Shown piece by piece: positions 1 to 7,555 of a stretch of DNA of 64,000 nucleotides; position 1 is the first letter of the stretch, and each line of letters starts with the position of its first letter. The notes under the pieces were generated by a model. The model was given only the letters and a program-made list of their open reading frames with translations, ran no database searches and was not told the origin of the DNA. The DNA lies in NCBI RefSeq assembly GCF_963378105.1, contig NZ_OY726398.1, forward strand, positions 4,588,001 to 4,652,000, written 5' to 3'. Source of the DNA: Mycolicibacter sp. MU0102. Its GTDB lineage: Bacteria > Actinomycetota > Actinomycetes > Mycobacteriales > Mycobacteriaceae. A program made the position numbers and the translations under genes.

Positions 1-1138
1 ACGGCGGCGACTTGTACACCTGGTTGACGCCCTGCAGGATGACCACCCGGCCGTCCTGGTCGACGATCCAGTTGCCGGATGTGTGGAGTTCGGCCAGGGC
101 CTTCTCCGGAGCTCCATCCAGCGTGCCGAAGTGGCCCACCGCGCCGTGGGTGCCCAGCGATCCGGCGAGCCCGCCCGCCCCGCCCAGGGCGGGCAGATCC
201 CCCTGGCCCAGGTAGACGCCGTTGCCGCCGTCACCGCCGGCGCCGCCGCCGCCGAACCAGATCGACCCGTTTCCGCCGTCACCGCCGTTGCCGCCGAGGT
301 GGGTGCCGTCGCCGCCGTCACCACCAGCCCCGCCAATACCGAGCATCCACCCGCGCCCGTCGCCACCGGCCCCGCCGATGCCGCCGTTGACGCCGTCGCC
401 ACCGGCTCCGCCGGCGCCACCGACGCCCATGTACCAACCGCCGGCTCCGCCGACACCACCGCTGCCGCTCTCGCCGCCTTCACCACCGGCGCCACCGTTA
501 CCGAAGAAGCCGGCCGATCCGCCGGCTCCACCGGCGCCACCGACCTCGGTGTTGTCCCAGCCGGCCCCGCCGTCACCGAACAACCAGCCGCCCGCACCAC
601 CGGCGACGTGCTCGGCAGTGCCGTCCGCGCCATCGCCGATCATCAGGCCCAGGCCCAGCGCCCCACTGATCTGGTTGTACACATCGACCACCGGCGCCAG
701 CAACGGGTTAGTGACCAACCAGTCGATACCGCTGTAGAGCGGGTTGTAGACCCAGTTCTGGACCAACGCCGCCACGTCCGGGTACAGCAAGCTGTCCAGG
801 CTCAACGACCCAGCTGCCGATCCAGCCAGCAGGCCATCCCAGTTGGCCGAGGAGGCGAACGCGTCCCAGGCCGCCGGACTGAACACCGCATCCCAGTCCA
901 GGCCGCCGGTAGTCGTATCCATAAACGGCGCCAGTACCTGTTCGAACACGTCCTCGAAGCCCTCGGCAGACGCCACCGGCGCCGGTGCCATCGGCATCAC
1001 CCCGAACGCCAGAAACGCCCCCACGGCCGTACCCAACCCGGCGACCCGGCGGTTCAGCGAGGCTCGACGTAGGAGAGGCGAAGCTGGGACCGCCGCACCG
1101 ACCCGACTGTTCCGCTTCGTGCTGCACTGACGAGTCAT
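1..1138 (-). CDS. PGRS-repeat secreted glycoside hydrolase, GH5-like (3' part outside window)
   Basis: Open frame read leftwards from ATG at 1138, about 379 codons, running off base 1. An AAGAGAGG ribosome site lies about 11 nt upstream. Residues 1-58 are a basic N-terminus and a hydrophobic export signal ending in ASA. Residues 60-175 are a non-repetitive PE/PPE-associated-type region. Residues 180-325 are dense GGAGG/GGDGG/GNGG repeats (PGRS type). From about residue 353 the sequence changes to NWIVDQDGRVVILQGVN then KSPP, which resembles the N-terminus of GH5 endoglycoceramidase/cellulase-like domains. There is no PE or PPE domain. Inferred role: secreted or surface glycosidase. The catalytic glutamates lie outside the window, so substrate and activity cannot be judged. 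Confidence 0.8.
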   Translation of the reverse strand, partial: MTRQCSTKRNSRVGAAVPASPLLRRASLNRRVAGLGTAVGAFLAFGVMPMAPAPVASAEGFEDVFEQVLAPFMDTTTGGLDWDAVFSPAAWDAFASSANWDGLLAGSAAGSLSLDSLLYPDVAALVQNWVYNPLYSGIDWLVTNPLLAPVVDVYNQISGALGLGLMIGDGADGTAEHVAGGAGGWLFGDGGAGWDNTEVGGAGGAGGSAGFFGNGGAGGEGGESGSGGVGGAGGWYMGVGGAGGAGGDGVNGGIGGAGGDGRGWMLGIGGAGGDGGDGTHLGGNGGDGGNGSIWFGGGGAGGDGGNGVYLGQGDLPALGGAGGLAGSLGTHGAVGHFGTLDGAPEKALAELHTSGNWIVDQDGRVVILQGVNQVYKSPP

Positions 1139-1332
1139 CTGCGGGTAGACCTCTCTTCATGTTCGCGGCGGCGAATGACGTGGCCAAGATAACGATTTCT
1201 TCGGAAGATTACTAATAATCGCTGAGAATTCCGCGGAATTTGGACGGCGGGCTGGGAATCTTCGGTGTCCATCGCGCAGCTGAGCCGGCCCTGAAGATCG
1301 CCCGGGGGCCTATCGATACGTAGATTGGGCAG

Positions 1333-2547
1333 GTGAACGGTGATCGCGGGCCGGGCCAACCCTGGCACCTTCCACCGCCGCGTCGTGAACCGCCGCCGAT
1401 GTTGTACCGCGACCCCCATGGCCGGCCGGTCTCGCCGCCGCCACGGGCCGTCCGGCGGCCGGCAACCAAGCCCGCACCGCGCACCACGGAACCCCGCCCC
1501 TACCCGGCGGCTCCGCCCGCGCCGCGTCCGCCGGCACCGCGCCCACCGGCTGCACGTCCCCACACGCCGCGGCGCCCCGCTGCGCGCCGACGCCGGTCCT
1601 GGCCGCGCCGACTGGCGGTGCTCGCTCTGCTTCTGGCCTTGATCGCCACCTCGTCGGTGGTGGGCGCCGCGGCCTGGCTCGACACCTCGCTGCAGCGGAC
1701 CGTGGCGTTCGCTGATTACGCCGACCGCCCGACGCCGGGCCGCGGGACGACGTGGCTGCTAGTCGGTTCGGACAGCCGCGCCGATCTCACACTCCAGGAG
1801 CAGCAAGACCTGAGCACCGGCGGGAACATCGGCAACGGGCGCACCGACACCGTATTGCTCGTACATCTACCCAGCCCGGGATCTGAGTCAACGGCCACGG
1901 TGGTGTCGCTGCCGCGCGACTCCTACGTCACGATCCCCGGCTACGGCAAAGAAAAGATCAACGCCGCATACACCCTCGGCGGGGCTCCCCTGCTGACCCG
2001 GACGGTGGAGCAGGCCACCGGGCTACGGCTGGACCACTATGTCGAGATCGGATTCGGCGGTTTCGCCTCGCTCGTCGACGCCCTCGGTGGGGTGACCTTG
2101 TGCCCGGACGAACCGATCGACGACCCACTGGCCGGGCTGAATCTGCCGGCCGGCTGCCAGAAACTCGCCGGCGCGGCCGCGCTCGGCTACGTGCGTAGTC
2201 GGGCCACGCCGCGCGCCGATCTGGACCGGATGGCCCACCAGCGGCTGTTCCTGTCGGCGCTGCTGACCCGCCTCGCCGATCCGGCCGTCTGGCTCAATCC
2301 GCTGCGCTGGTACCGCGTGCCGCACGCTGCCGCGCACGCGGTGACCGTGGACGACAGCTCCGGCGTCATAGACCTGGCGGCCCTGGGCTGGGCGCTACGC
2401 GGCGCCACCACCACGCTGACCGTCCCGATCGGCGAGTTCCTCCGGACCGACGTCGGCGACGCGGTGGTGTGGAACCATGCCGAGGCCGCCCGGCTATTCG
2501 AGGCATTGCGGCGCGATACACCACCACCATCGAGCGCAGATAATTGA
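1333..2547 (+). CDS. LytR-CpsA-Psr (LCP) family protein
   Basis: 404 residues from a GTG start. Residues 1-90 are a Pro/Arg-rich cytoplasmic tail and residues 93-115 one membrane helix. The extracytoplasmic LCP domain follows, with the family motifs GSDSR (145-149), GRTDT (169-173), SLPRDS (192-197) and KIN (208-210). LCP enzymes transfer polyprenyl-phosphate-linked glycopolymers to peptidoglycan; in mycobacteria this is arabinogalactan ligation. The position just before bfrB is that of Rv3840, which in M. tuberculosis is a much shorter LCP-like gene (about 137 residues, from memory). Here the conserved arginines and aspartates are present, so the copy looks intact. Whether it is the main ligase or an accessory paralogue cannot be told. 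Confidence 0.92.
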   Translation: MNGDRGPGQPWHLPPPRREPPPMLYRDPHGRPVSPPPRAVRRPATKPAPRTTEPRPYPAAPPAPRPPAPRPPAARPHTPRRPAARRRRSWPRRLAVLALLLALIATSSVVGAAAWLDTSLQRTVAFADYADRPTPGRGTTWLLVGSDSRADLTLQEQQDLSTGGNIGNGRTDTVLLVHLPSPGSESTATVVSLPRDSYVTIPGYGKEKINAAYTLGGAPLLTRTVEQATGLRLDHYVEIGFGGFASLVDALGGVTLCPDEPIDDPLAGLNLPAGCQKLAGAAALGYVRSRATPRADLDRMAHQRLFLSALLTRLADPAVWLNPLRWYRVPHAAAHAVTVDDSSGVIDLAALGWALRGATTTLTVPIGEFLRTDVGDAVVWNHAEAARLFEALRRDTPPPSSADN

Positions 2548-2576
2548 GTCAAACCTAATTCCGACGCGCCACTATT

Positions 2577-2620
2577 CAATTTCAGCCTACCCTATCTTTA
2601 CTTAGGCAATGCTGACCTGA
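2577..2620 (+). promoter_or_regulatory. Tandem IdeR-like iron boxes upstream of bfrB
   Basis: Two 19-bp sites resemble the IdeR consensus TTAGGTTAGSCTAACCTAA. The site at 2602-2620 (TTAGGCAATGCTGACCTGA) matches 14 of 19 positions and the site at 2577-2595 matches 12 of 19. They lie 25 bp apart, 54-97 bp before the bfrB ATG. In M. tuberculosis, IdeR is known to bind tandem boxes and activate bfrB under iron sufficiency, so position and sequence agree. Binding itself is inferred. Confidence 0.55.
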
Positions 2621-2673
2621 GTAAGCCTCGCCTTGGATGCAAACCCACTCTGACCAGGGGTAGCATCGCGTTC

Positions 2674-3210
2674 ATGATCGAGAACGACAGCCACAAGACG
2701 AAATTTCACGCGCTGCTTCAAGAGCAGATCTACCACGAATTTACCGCGGCACAGCAATATGTCGCGGTTGCGGTTTATTTCGACGGCGAGGATTTGCCAC
2801 AATTGGCCAAGTTCTTTTACGCCCAGGCCGTCGAGGAACGTAACCACGCGATGATGTTGGTGCAATACCTGCTCGACCGGGACATCCGCGTCGAGATTCC
2901 CGGCGTGGACGCGGTACGCAATCACTTCGACGCCCCGCGGGATGCCCTGGCGCTCACCCTGGAGCAGGAGCGGACCGTCACCGAGCAGATCAGTCGGCTC
3001 ACCAGCGCCGCGCGCGACGAGGGCGACTACCTCGGCGAGCAGTTCATGCAGTGGTTCCTGCGCGAACAGGTCGAGGAGGTAGCCGTGATGACCCGGTTGC
3101 TCCGGGTCGCCGACCGCGCCGGGCACAACCTGTTCGAGCTGGAGACGTTCCTCGCACGCGAGATCACGGTCGGCCAAGAGGCCGGCGCGCCGCGCATCGC
3201 CGGCGGGTAA
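2674..3210 (+). CDS. bfrB: Ferritin BfrB (iron storage)
   Basis: 178 residues, normal for mycobacterial non-haem ferritin BfrB (Rv3841). It forms a 24-subunit cage that oxidises Fe(II) and stores ferric mineral. Ferroxidase ligands are visible: Glu22, the EERNH motif (Glu54/Glu55, His58), Glu97/Glu99 in LEQER, and the EQVEE segment near residue 131. ATG at 2674 follows an AGGGG site. The upstream IdeR-like boxes suggest induction by iron. A strong hairpin directly after the gene ends the transcript. The downstream glpQ1 gene converges on it. Confidence 0.96.
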   Translation: MIENDSHKTKFHALLQEQIYHEFTAAQQYVAVAVYFDGEDLPQLAKFFYAQAVEERNHAMMLVQYLLDRDIRVEIPGVDAVRNHFDAPRDALALTLEQERTVTEQISRLTSAARDEGDYLGEQFMQWFLREQVEEVAVMTRLLRVADRAGHNLFELETFLAREITVGQEAGAPRIAGG

Positions 3211-3225
3211 ACCCCTCGCCCGCCG

Positions 3226-3267
3226 ATCAGCCCGCCCGCAACCGCGCCTTGGTTCGGGCGGGCTGAT
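3226..3267 (+). terminator. bfrB terminator hairpin overlapping the glpQ1 3' end
   Basis: ATCAGCCCGCCCG (3226-3238) pairs perfectly with CGGGCGGGCTGAT (3255-3267): a 13-bp stem with a 16-nt loop, followed by TTG. It begins 15 nt after the bfrB stop. The whole hairpin lies within the last codons of the convergent glpQ1 gene, whose stop codon is part of the left arm. Confidence 0.75.
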
Positions 3268-4042
3268 TTGTCGCAATCCACGCAACCCCGACATCCCTAC
3301 AGAAGTCGACGTCTTCATTGCGGTCGACGGTCCAGCAATACAGCGCGCGACCCCGTACGGCGGCCTGGTCCACCAACTCCGGATGTTCCCGCAGCGTCTC
3401 GATCGACGGACCGATCGCAGTGGCACCCACCGTCGTCGCCGCACCGCCACCCAGATAGCGCGCGCCCGACCCGAGCAGAACCGTCGGCAGCAGGGGCGCG
3501 GCCCGGCGAATCCGCCACACCGCGGCCGCCGAGAATGACATGACCACCGCACGCGACCGCGAGGCCGACGCCGGCGCGGCGAGCCCGAATCGATGCAGCA
3601 ACGCGAGCACCTCACGCTCAACCATCGAGCCGTATCGCACCGGATGCTTAGTCTCGATAAAGATCTTCACCGGCCGGTGCCAGTCCAGAACCAGCGCAAC
3701 CAGTGCATCGAGGGTGAGCAGACCGGTGTCGCCGATCTCGGCACCCTCCGCTGAGCCGGTTTGCCCGTTTCGGTGCCACGCGCCGTAGTCGAGGCGCTGC
3801 AGCTGCGACAGCGTCATCTCGCTGACCACTCCGGCCCCGCTGGAGGTCCGATCCACCCGGCGGTCGTGTACGCAGACCAGGTGGCCGTCACTGGTCAGCC
3901 GCACATCGCATTCGACGCCGTCCGCCCCCTCCTGCAGCGCCAAGTCGTAGGCGGCCAGGGTGTGTTCCGGGCGGTCGATCGACGCACCCCGGTGTGCGAC
4001 CACGAACGGGTGTTCCGAGACGACATCGCCGGCCGGGGTCAT
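3227..4042 (-). CDS. glpQ1: Glycerophosphodiester phosphodiesterase GlpQ1
   Basis: 271 residues when started at MTPAGDVVSEHPFVVAHRGA (ATG at 4042), which matches the N-terminus of Rv3842c; upstream in-frame ATGs fall in a low-complexity Arg/Pro stretch. The enzyme hydrolyses deacylated phospholipid diesters to glycerol-3-phosphate and an alcohol. GDPD family features visible are VAHRGAS (first catalytic His and Arg), PEHTLAAYDLALQEGADGVECDV (PEHT and the metal-binding ECD acid), VCVHD (second His) and IETKHPVRYG. No export signal is visible, so a cytoplasmic location is likely. It lies 4 nt downstream of the DUF4328 gene, so the two probably share a transcript. Confidence 0.93.
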   Translation of the reverse strand: MTPAGDVVSEHPFVVAHRGASIDRPEHTLAAYDLALQEGADGVECDVRLTSDGHLVCVHDRRVDRTSSGAGVVSEMTLSQLQRLDYGAWHRNGQTGSAEGAEIGDTGLLTLDALVALVLDWHRPVKIFIETKHPVRYGSMVEREVLALLHRFGLAAPASASRSRAVVMSFSAAAVWRIRRAAPLLPTVLLGSGARYLGGGAATTVGATAIGPSIETLREHPELVDQAAVRGRALYCWTVDRNEDVDFCRDVGVAWIATNQPARTKARLRAG

Positions 4043-4046
4043 GGGC

Positions 4047-5126
4047 TTATGCTGCCGGTTCCCGCCCGTCGGACTCAAGAGCCGGGGCCGGGGCCGTGCC
4101 TTCTTCCGGTTTCGGCGCGGCGGCCGGAGCCGCCGGCGGTGCAACGGCGGTATCGCGCCCGTCGGCCACCACCACCCAGTGGTGGGCGGGCCGGCCCATC
4201 GATCGCCGTTCGAATCCCTCGACCACCCGGGCCGCCGTCACCACTGCCGCCAGTCCGAGGAGGTATGCCACCACGGTCGCCACCATGTTGTTGGCAATGC
4301 CCTGTGCCCCGTCGGCCCAGCTGGTGGCGGTAGCGAAGATCGCTACGGCAGTGCTGGCAGCCCACACGGCCCACCACACCACGATGGGCTTGCGCAGCCG
4401 GTCCAGCCGGTCCTCGCGTTTGGCCAGCTCCATGACAAACACCGGCGCCCAGGCCAGGTTGACCACCGGCACCAGGCAACCGGCCCACACCGCCCAAGCC
4501 GGGCGGGTCTCGGGCAGGTGCAACCGGGCGAAGGTCACCGAACGCCGGGCGAGCAGCCACCTAGTCAGCACCACGGCACAGCTGACCACTGCCGCGATCG
4601 CGGCCAGCCCGGCCAGCCGGCCCAGCCACACCGCGCCACCGGCGACCAGGGGATTCAACAGCATGGTGCGATTGACGATCATCAGCACATAGATCAGGGC
4701 GTGCACCAGGGCCGCGATGCCCAGCGCGGCGACCGCGGCTGCGAGCGCCTTCTCCAGCGAGCGCGCCGTGGGCGCCGGCCGCTCCCCCGGTTTCTGCTGT
4801 GCCGCAGCACGAATCGGCCCGCCCATCAGCGTCCAGCGGGGCATCACCGAATAACGCGGGGTGGGTCCCAGCGGACGCCGTGCCGGCGACTGCGGAGGCG
4901 GCGGTCCTGGCCGCACCGCGATCCAGCGGTAACCGAGCCCCGGCCCCGGCGGCGCCTGCCCGGGCGCTGCCGGCGATGCGGGGGGCCCAGGTTGGGTCCA
5001 CTGCAACTCAGCTTCTTGCTCGGGTGTCAGCGGCGCCCACAGCGCACCGTTGCAGCGTGGGCACCAGGCCCGCTGCTGGTCACGCACGTTCCACCGCGTC
5101 TTGCAGCGGGAACACACCTGGATCAC
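4047..5126 (-). CDS. DUF4328 membrane protein with N-terminal zinc ribbon (Rv3843c-like)
   Basis: 359 residues from GTG at 5126. Residues 5-28 carry two cysteine pairs (CSRC and CPRC), a small zinc ribbon. A Pro-rich linker (about 45-120) follows, then about five hydrophobic segments between 125 and 320 with a loop of charged residues (KREDRLDRLRKP), typical of DUF4328. The C-terminus is Ala/Pro-rich. The position matches Rv3843c. The function of the family is unknown; zinc ribbon plus membrane domain suggests a membrane-tethered scaffold or regulator, which is only inference. glpQ1 begins 4 nt after its stop. Confidence 0.88.
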   Translation of the reverse strand: MIQVCSRCKTRWNVRDQQRAWCPRCNGALWAPLTPEQEAELQWTQPGPPASPAAPGQAPPGPGLGYRWIAVRPGPPPPQSPARRPLGPTPRYSVMPRWTLMGGPIRAAAQQKPGERPAPTARSLEKALAAAVAALGIAALVHALIYVLMIVNRTMLLNPLVAGGAVWLGRLAGLAAIAAVVSCAVVLTRWLLARRSVTFARLHLPETRPAWAVWAGCLVPVVNLAWAPVFVMELAKREDRLDRLRKPIVVWWAVWAASTAVAIFATATSWADGAQGIANNMVATVVAYLLGLAAVVTAARVVEGFERRSMGRPAHHWVVVADGRDTAVAPPAAPAAAPKPEEGTAPAPALESDGREPAA

Positions 5127-5620
5127 CGCACCAGCCTAGCGGCGACCGCAAGGTCGGCGGGACCGACCGCAGCCGGGTCGACGCCATTAAGACCGCTGCG
5201 ACCGCAAGGTCGGCCGAGCCGCGGCCAGAGCCATCGGCGAACGGCGCCGAAGACGCCCCGCGCGGCCCGGCAGCTACCACTAGCTATCCACAGTTTCCAC
5301 AGGTTTATCCACACACCGATCGACAACCCCACGGGGCGTGATGTGCTTTTTACATGCCGACAGACGCATCGGTTGTGGATAACGCAGCGTCGTCGAAGCG
5401 AACCGACTAACAGCGTCGAGCGAAATCGCTTGATCGGCTAAGCAGCCGCCTGCCGCCCGCCTTTGATGGCCGCGAGGCCCCGGAACACATCGGTGCAGGT
5501 AAGTCGGGTTATCCAGGTGAATTTTTCCACTAGGCGAACAAAGCGCTATGATCGCCGTCACAGAACAGATGTGATGCGCCTCACGGGGGTGGGCGCACGG
5601 TGAGGTTGGGGGCAACACAG
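5127..5620. other. Intergenic spacer with a cluster of DnaA-box-like sites
   Basis: No convincing gene lies in the ~490 bp between the divergent DUF4328 gene and the small membrane ORF. Bases 5284-5382 carry two perfect DnaA-box consensus sites: TTATCCACA at 5305-5313 (plus strand) and TGTGGATAA at 5374-5382 (the same box, minus strand). Near-matches lie at 5284-5292 (CTATCCACA) and 5293-5301 (GTTTCCACA). The rest is the promoter region of both flanking genes. Confidence 0.6.
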
Positions 5621-5779
5621 ATGACGGCACGGCCGATCGGACCTGTTCCCGTCGCGGCGGCGTCGGGCTGGCATGCGGGATCGTCCACTTACAAGCGCGC
5701 CTATTTGCTGGCGTCGCTGCGCGCCGGAGTGATCGCCCTCGTGCTGCTGTCTTTCCTAATTGCGCTCGTCCTGACCTGA
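5621..5779 (+). CDS. Small single-pass membrane protein (52 aa)
   Basis: ATG at 5621 opens a 52-codon frame. A polar N-terminus with one Trp-His pair is followed by a strongly hydrophobic C-terminal half (about residues 31-51, ending LLSFLIALVLT). A GAGG/GGGGG ribosome site precedes it. An in-frame GTG at 5600 could extend it by 7 residues. Composition and G/C at third positions look coding. It sits between the DnaA-box cluster and sodA. I do not recognise the family; a membrane-inserted small protein is the most that can be said. Confidence 0.6.
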   Translation: MTARPIGPVPVAAASGWHAGSSTYKRAYLLASLRAGVIALVLLSFLIALVLT

Positions 5780-5988
5780 AGCTCCGCGTGAGCATTGCGA
5801 TCGGCTGACACCGCGCGTCAGCTCCACCCGTTGTTGCGGTACACCCGGTGTTGGAGCAATGTGGTTGAAGGTGGCCCCATCACACCGCGACCGTGCTGGC
5901 AGTGGGGTGCCGCTAGACCGTCAATGCCTCTCGACAATGATCAACGGTGATCGACACCGGATCAGTACTGACCGAAGGAAGGAACCCC

Positions 5989-6609
5989 GTGGCCGACTAC
6001 ACGTTGCCGGACTTGGACTGGGATTACGGAGCTCTTGAGCCGCACATCTCGGGTCAGATCAACGAACTGCACCACAGCAAGCACCACGCCGCCTACGTGG
6101 CCGGAGCCAACTCCGCATTGGAGAAGCTCGCGGACGCTCGGGCCAACGACGACCACGGCGCGATCTTCTTGAACGAGAAGAACCTGGCGTTCCACCTCGG
6201 CGGGCACGTCAACCACTCGATCTGGTGGAAGAACCTGTCCCCCAACGGCGGCGACAAGCCGACGGGCGAACTGGCCGCGGCTATCGACGACGCGTTCGGA
6301 TCGTTCGACAAGTTCCGTGCGCAATTCACCGCGGCCGCCAACGGCCTGCAGGGTTCGGGCTGGGCGGTGCTCGCCTACGACACCCTGGGCGGGAAGCTGC
6401 TGACCTTCCAGCTCTACGACCAGCAGGCCAACGTGCCGCTGGGCATCATCCCGCTGCTGCAGGTCGACATGTGGGAGCACGCCTTCTACCTGCAGTACAA
6501 GAACGTCAAGGCCGACTACGTCAAGGCGTTCTGGAACGTGGTCAACTGGGCCGATGTGCAGTCGCGTTTCGCGGCCGCCACCTCGAAGACTTCGGGGTTG
6601 ATCTTCTAG
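5989..6609 (+). CDS. sodA: Superoxide dismutase SodA, Mn-type residue at 145
   Basis: 206 residues from GTG at 5989, behind AAGGAAGGA; the N-terminus MADYTLPDLDWDYG matches mycobacterial SodA exactly, and the ATG at 5947 lacks such support. It dismutates superoxide to H2O2 and O2. Metal ligands are His28, His76, Asp160 and His164 (DMWEHAF). At position 145 there is Gln (FQLYDQQ), where the iron enzyme of M. tuberculosis has His; Gln is typical of Mn enzymes such as that of M. smegmatis. There is no signal peptide; mycobacterial SodA is exported by a SecA2-dependent route. A hairpin terminator follows. Confidence 0.97.
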   Translation: MADYTLPDLDWDYGALEPHISGQINELHHSKHHAAYVAGANSALEKLADARANDDHGAIFLNEKNLAFHLGGHVNHSIWWKNLSPNGGDKPTGELAAAIDDAFGSFDKFRAQFTAAANGLQGSGWAVLAYDTLGGKLLTFQLYDQQANVPLGIIPLLQVDMWEHAFYLQYKNVKADYVKAFWNVVNWADVQSRFAAATSKTSGLIF

Positions 6610-6626
6610 CCGGACCACCGGTATGG

Positions 6627-6659
6627 GTGGGGCGTCGCGCCGTTGGCGCGGCGCCCCAC
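6627..6659 (+). terminator. sodA terminator hairpin
   Basis: GTGGGGCGTCGCGCC (6627-6641), loop GTT, then GGCGCGGCGCCCCAC (6645-6659): a 15-bp stem with one G-T pair, followed by the T-rich TTGTTTTA. It begins 17 nt after the sodA stop. Confidence 0.8.
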
Positions 6660-6815
6660 TTGTTTTATCCGGCTTTTTCACCGTTTCGTTATCCGCCGCC
6701 TCGCCGTGTCACCTTGAATCCGGTTGTCGGGTGCCGCATGCTGCCAAATAACCCACCCGCTGAAATGCGAGCAGGCGAATCAGCCAACAAGCCAAAATGT
6801 CGCGGAGGGTGCGCG

Positions 6816-7352
6816 ATGGAGACGACAGGTTCCGGCCGGGCGATCGAAGTCGCCCCGTTTCACTCCCGTGGCGAGCTTCGCGGATTCGTAGTTTTCGGCC
6901 GCTGGCCGGATTCGACGAAGGAATGGGCACAACTGCTCAGCATCGCCGTCCGAGTCGCTTCGATGCCCGGATTGCTGCCCACCACAACAGTATTCGGCAC
7001 TCATGAGGAACTGCCAGACAATCCCGGTCCGGGCACCGTCGGGTTGTTGCTGGCCGAGGGCACTGTCGTCGGTGAATCGGCGATCGCACCGGGGTACTTC
7101 GCCGGCCGCCAGCCCTCAGCGCTGCTGATGCTGCACCCGCCGTCGGAGACCGTTCCCTCACTGCCCGAATGTCGGGGCGCGGCATCAGGATGCGTTTTGC
7201 TGCCCGGCCTGCCCTACCTGGGCCTGGAGCATCGCGCGGCTTGGGTCGAAGCCGAGTCCGACGGCACCGTCACCTCGATGGTGAGCCGGGTCGGCGTTGA
7301 CCCGGTCAGCCACCCCGATACAGCGGTACTGGCCATGTTGCTTGCCGCATAA
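6816..7352 (+). CDS. Conserved mycobacterial protein, Rv3847-like
   Basis: 178 residues from ATG at 6816 behind a CGGAGGG site, nearly the same length as Rv3847 and in the same place between sodA and the UPF0016 gene. It is a mixed alpha/beta soluble protein without signal peptide or membrane helix. Blocks such as GFVVFGRWPDSTKEWAQLL and PGTVGLLLAEGTVVGESAIA are visible but no catalytic motif is recognised. The function is unknown. The sodA terminator upstream suggests it has its own promoter. Confidence 0.85.
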   Translation: METTGSGRAIEVAPFHSRGELRGFVVFGRWPDSTKEWAQLLSIAVRVASMPGLLPTTTVFGTHEELPDNPGPGTVGLLLAEGTVVGESAIAPGYFAGRQPSALLMLHPPSETVPSLPECRGAASGCVLLPGLPYLGLEHRAAWVEAESDGTVTSMVSRVGVDPVSHPDTAVLAMLLAA

Positions 7353-7555
7353 AGCAATTCGCGACGAATTGTCCCTTCGCCGGATCATCGAGGTTGATTC
7401 GGCAGTCCCGGCTTCGCCTCGCCTCCGCCGGCCCTCCGGGCCAACTCCGGCGACCCTTGCCGAACCGCCGAGTTCGGCCCGCCGAAATTCCCTGTCGGCT
7501 GGCGGCCGGGCCGCGGAGTCATTAGCCTCGGCAGCTGACGAAAGGGCGTGCCCGC

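Noticed and set aside
180..560. CRISPR-like repetition
   Set aside because: The periodic sequence is imperfect Gly codon repetition in a protein-coding frame, without constant repeats and unique spacers.
222..737. Long plus-strand frames with Pro/Ala repeats
   Set aside because: They are the antisense shadow of the PGRS repeats of the minus-strand gene.
7353..7555. Possible Mn riboswitch (yybP-ykoY) before the UPF0016 gene
   Set aside because: The spacer is GC-rich with some complementarity but lacks the conserved riboswitch core motifs as far as can be judged by eye.
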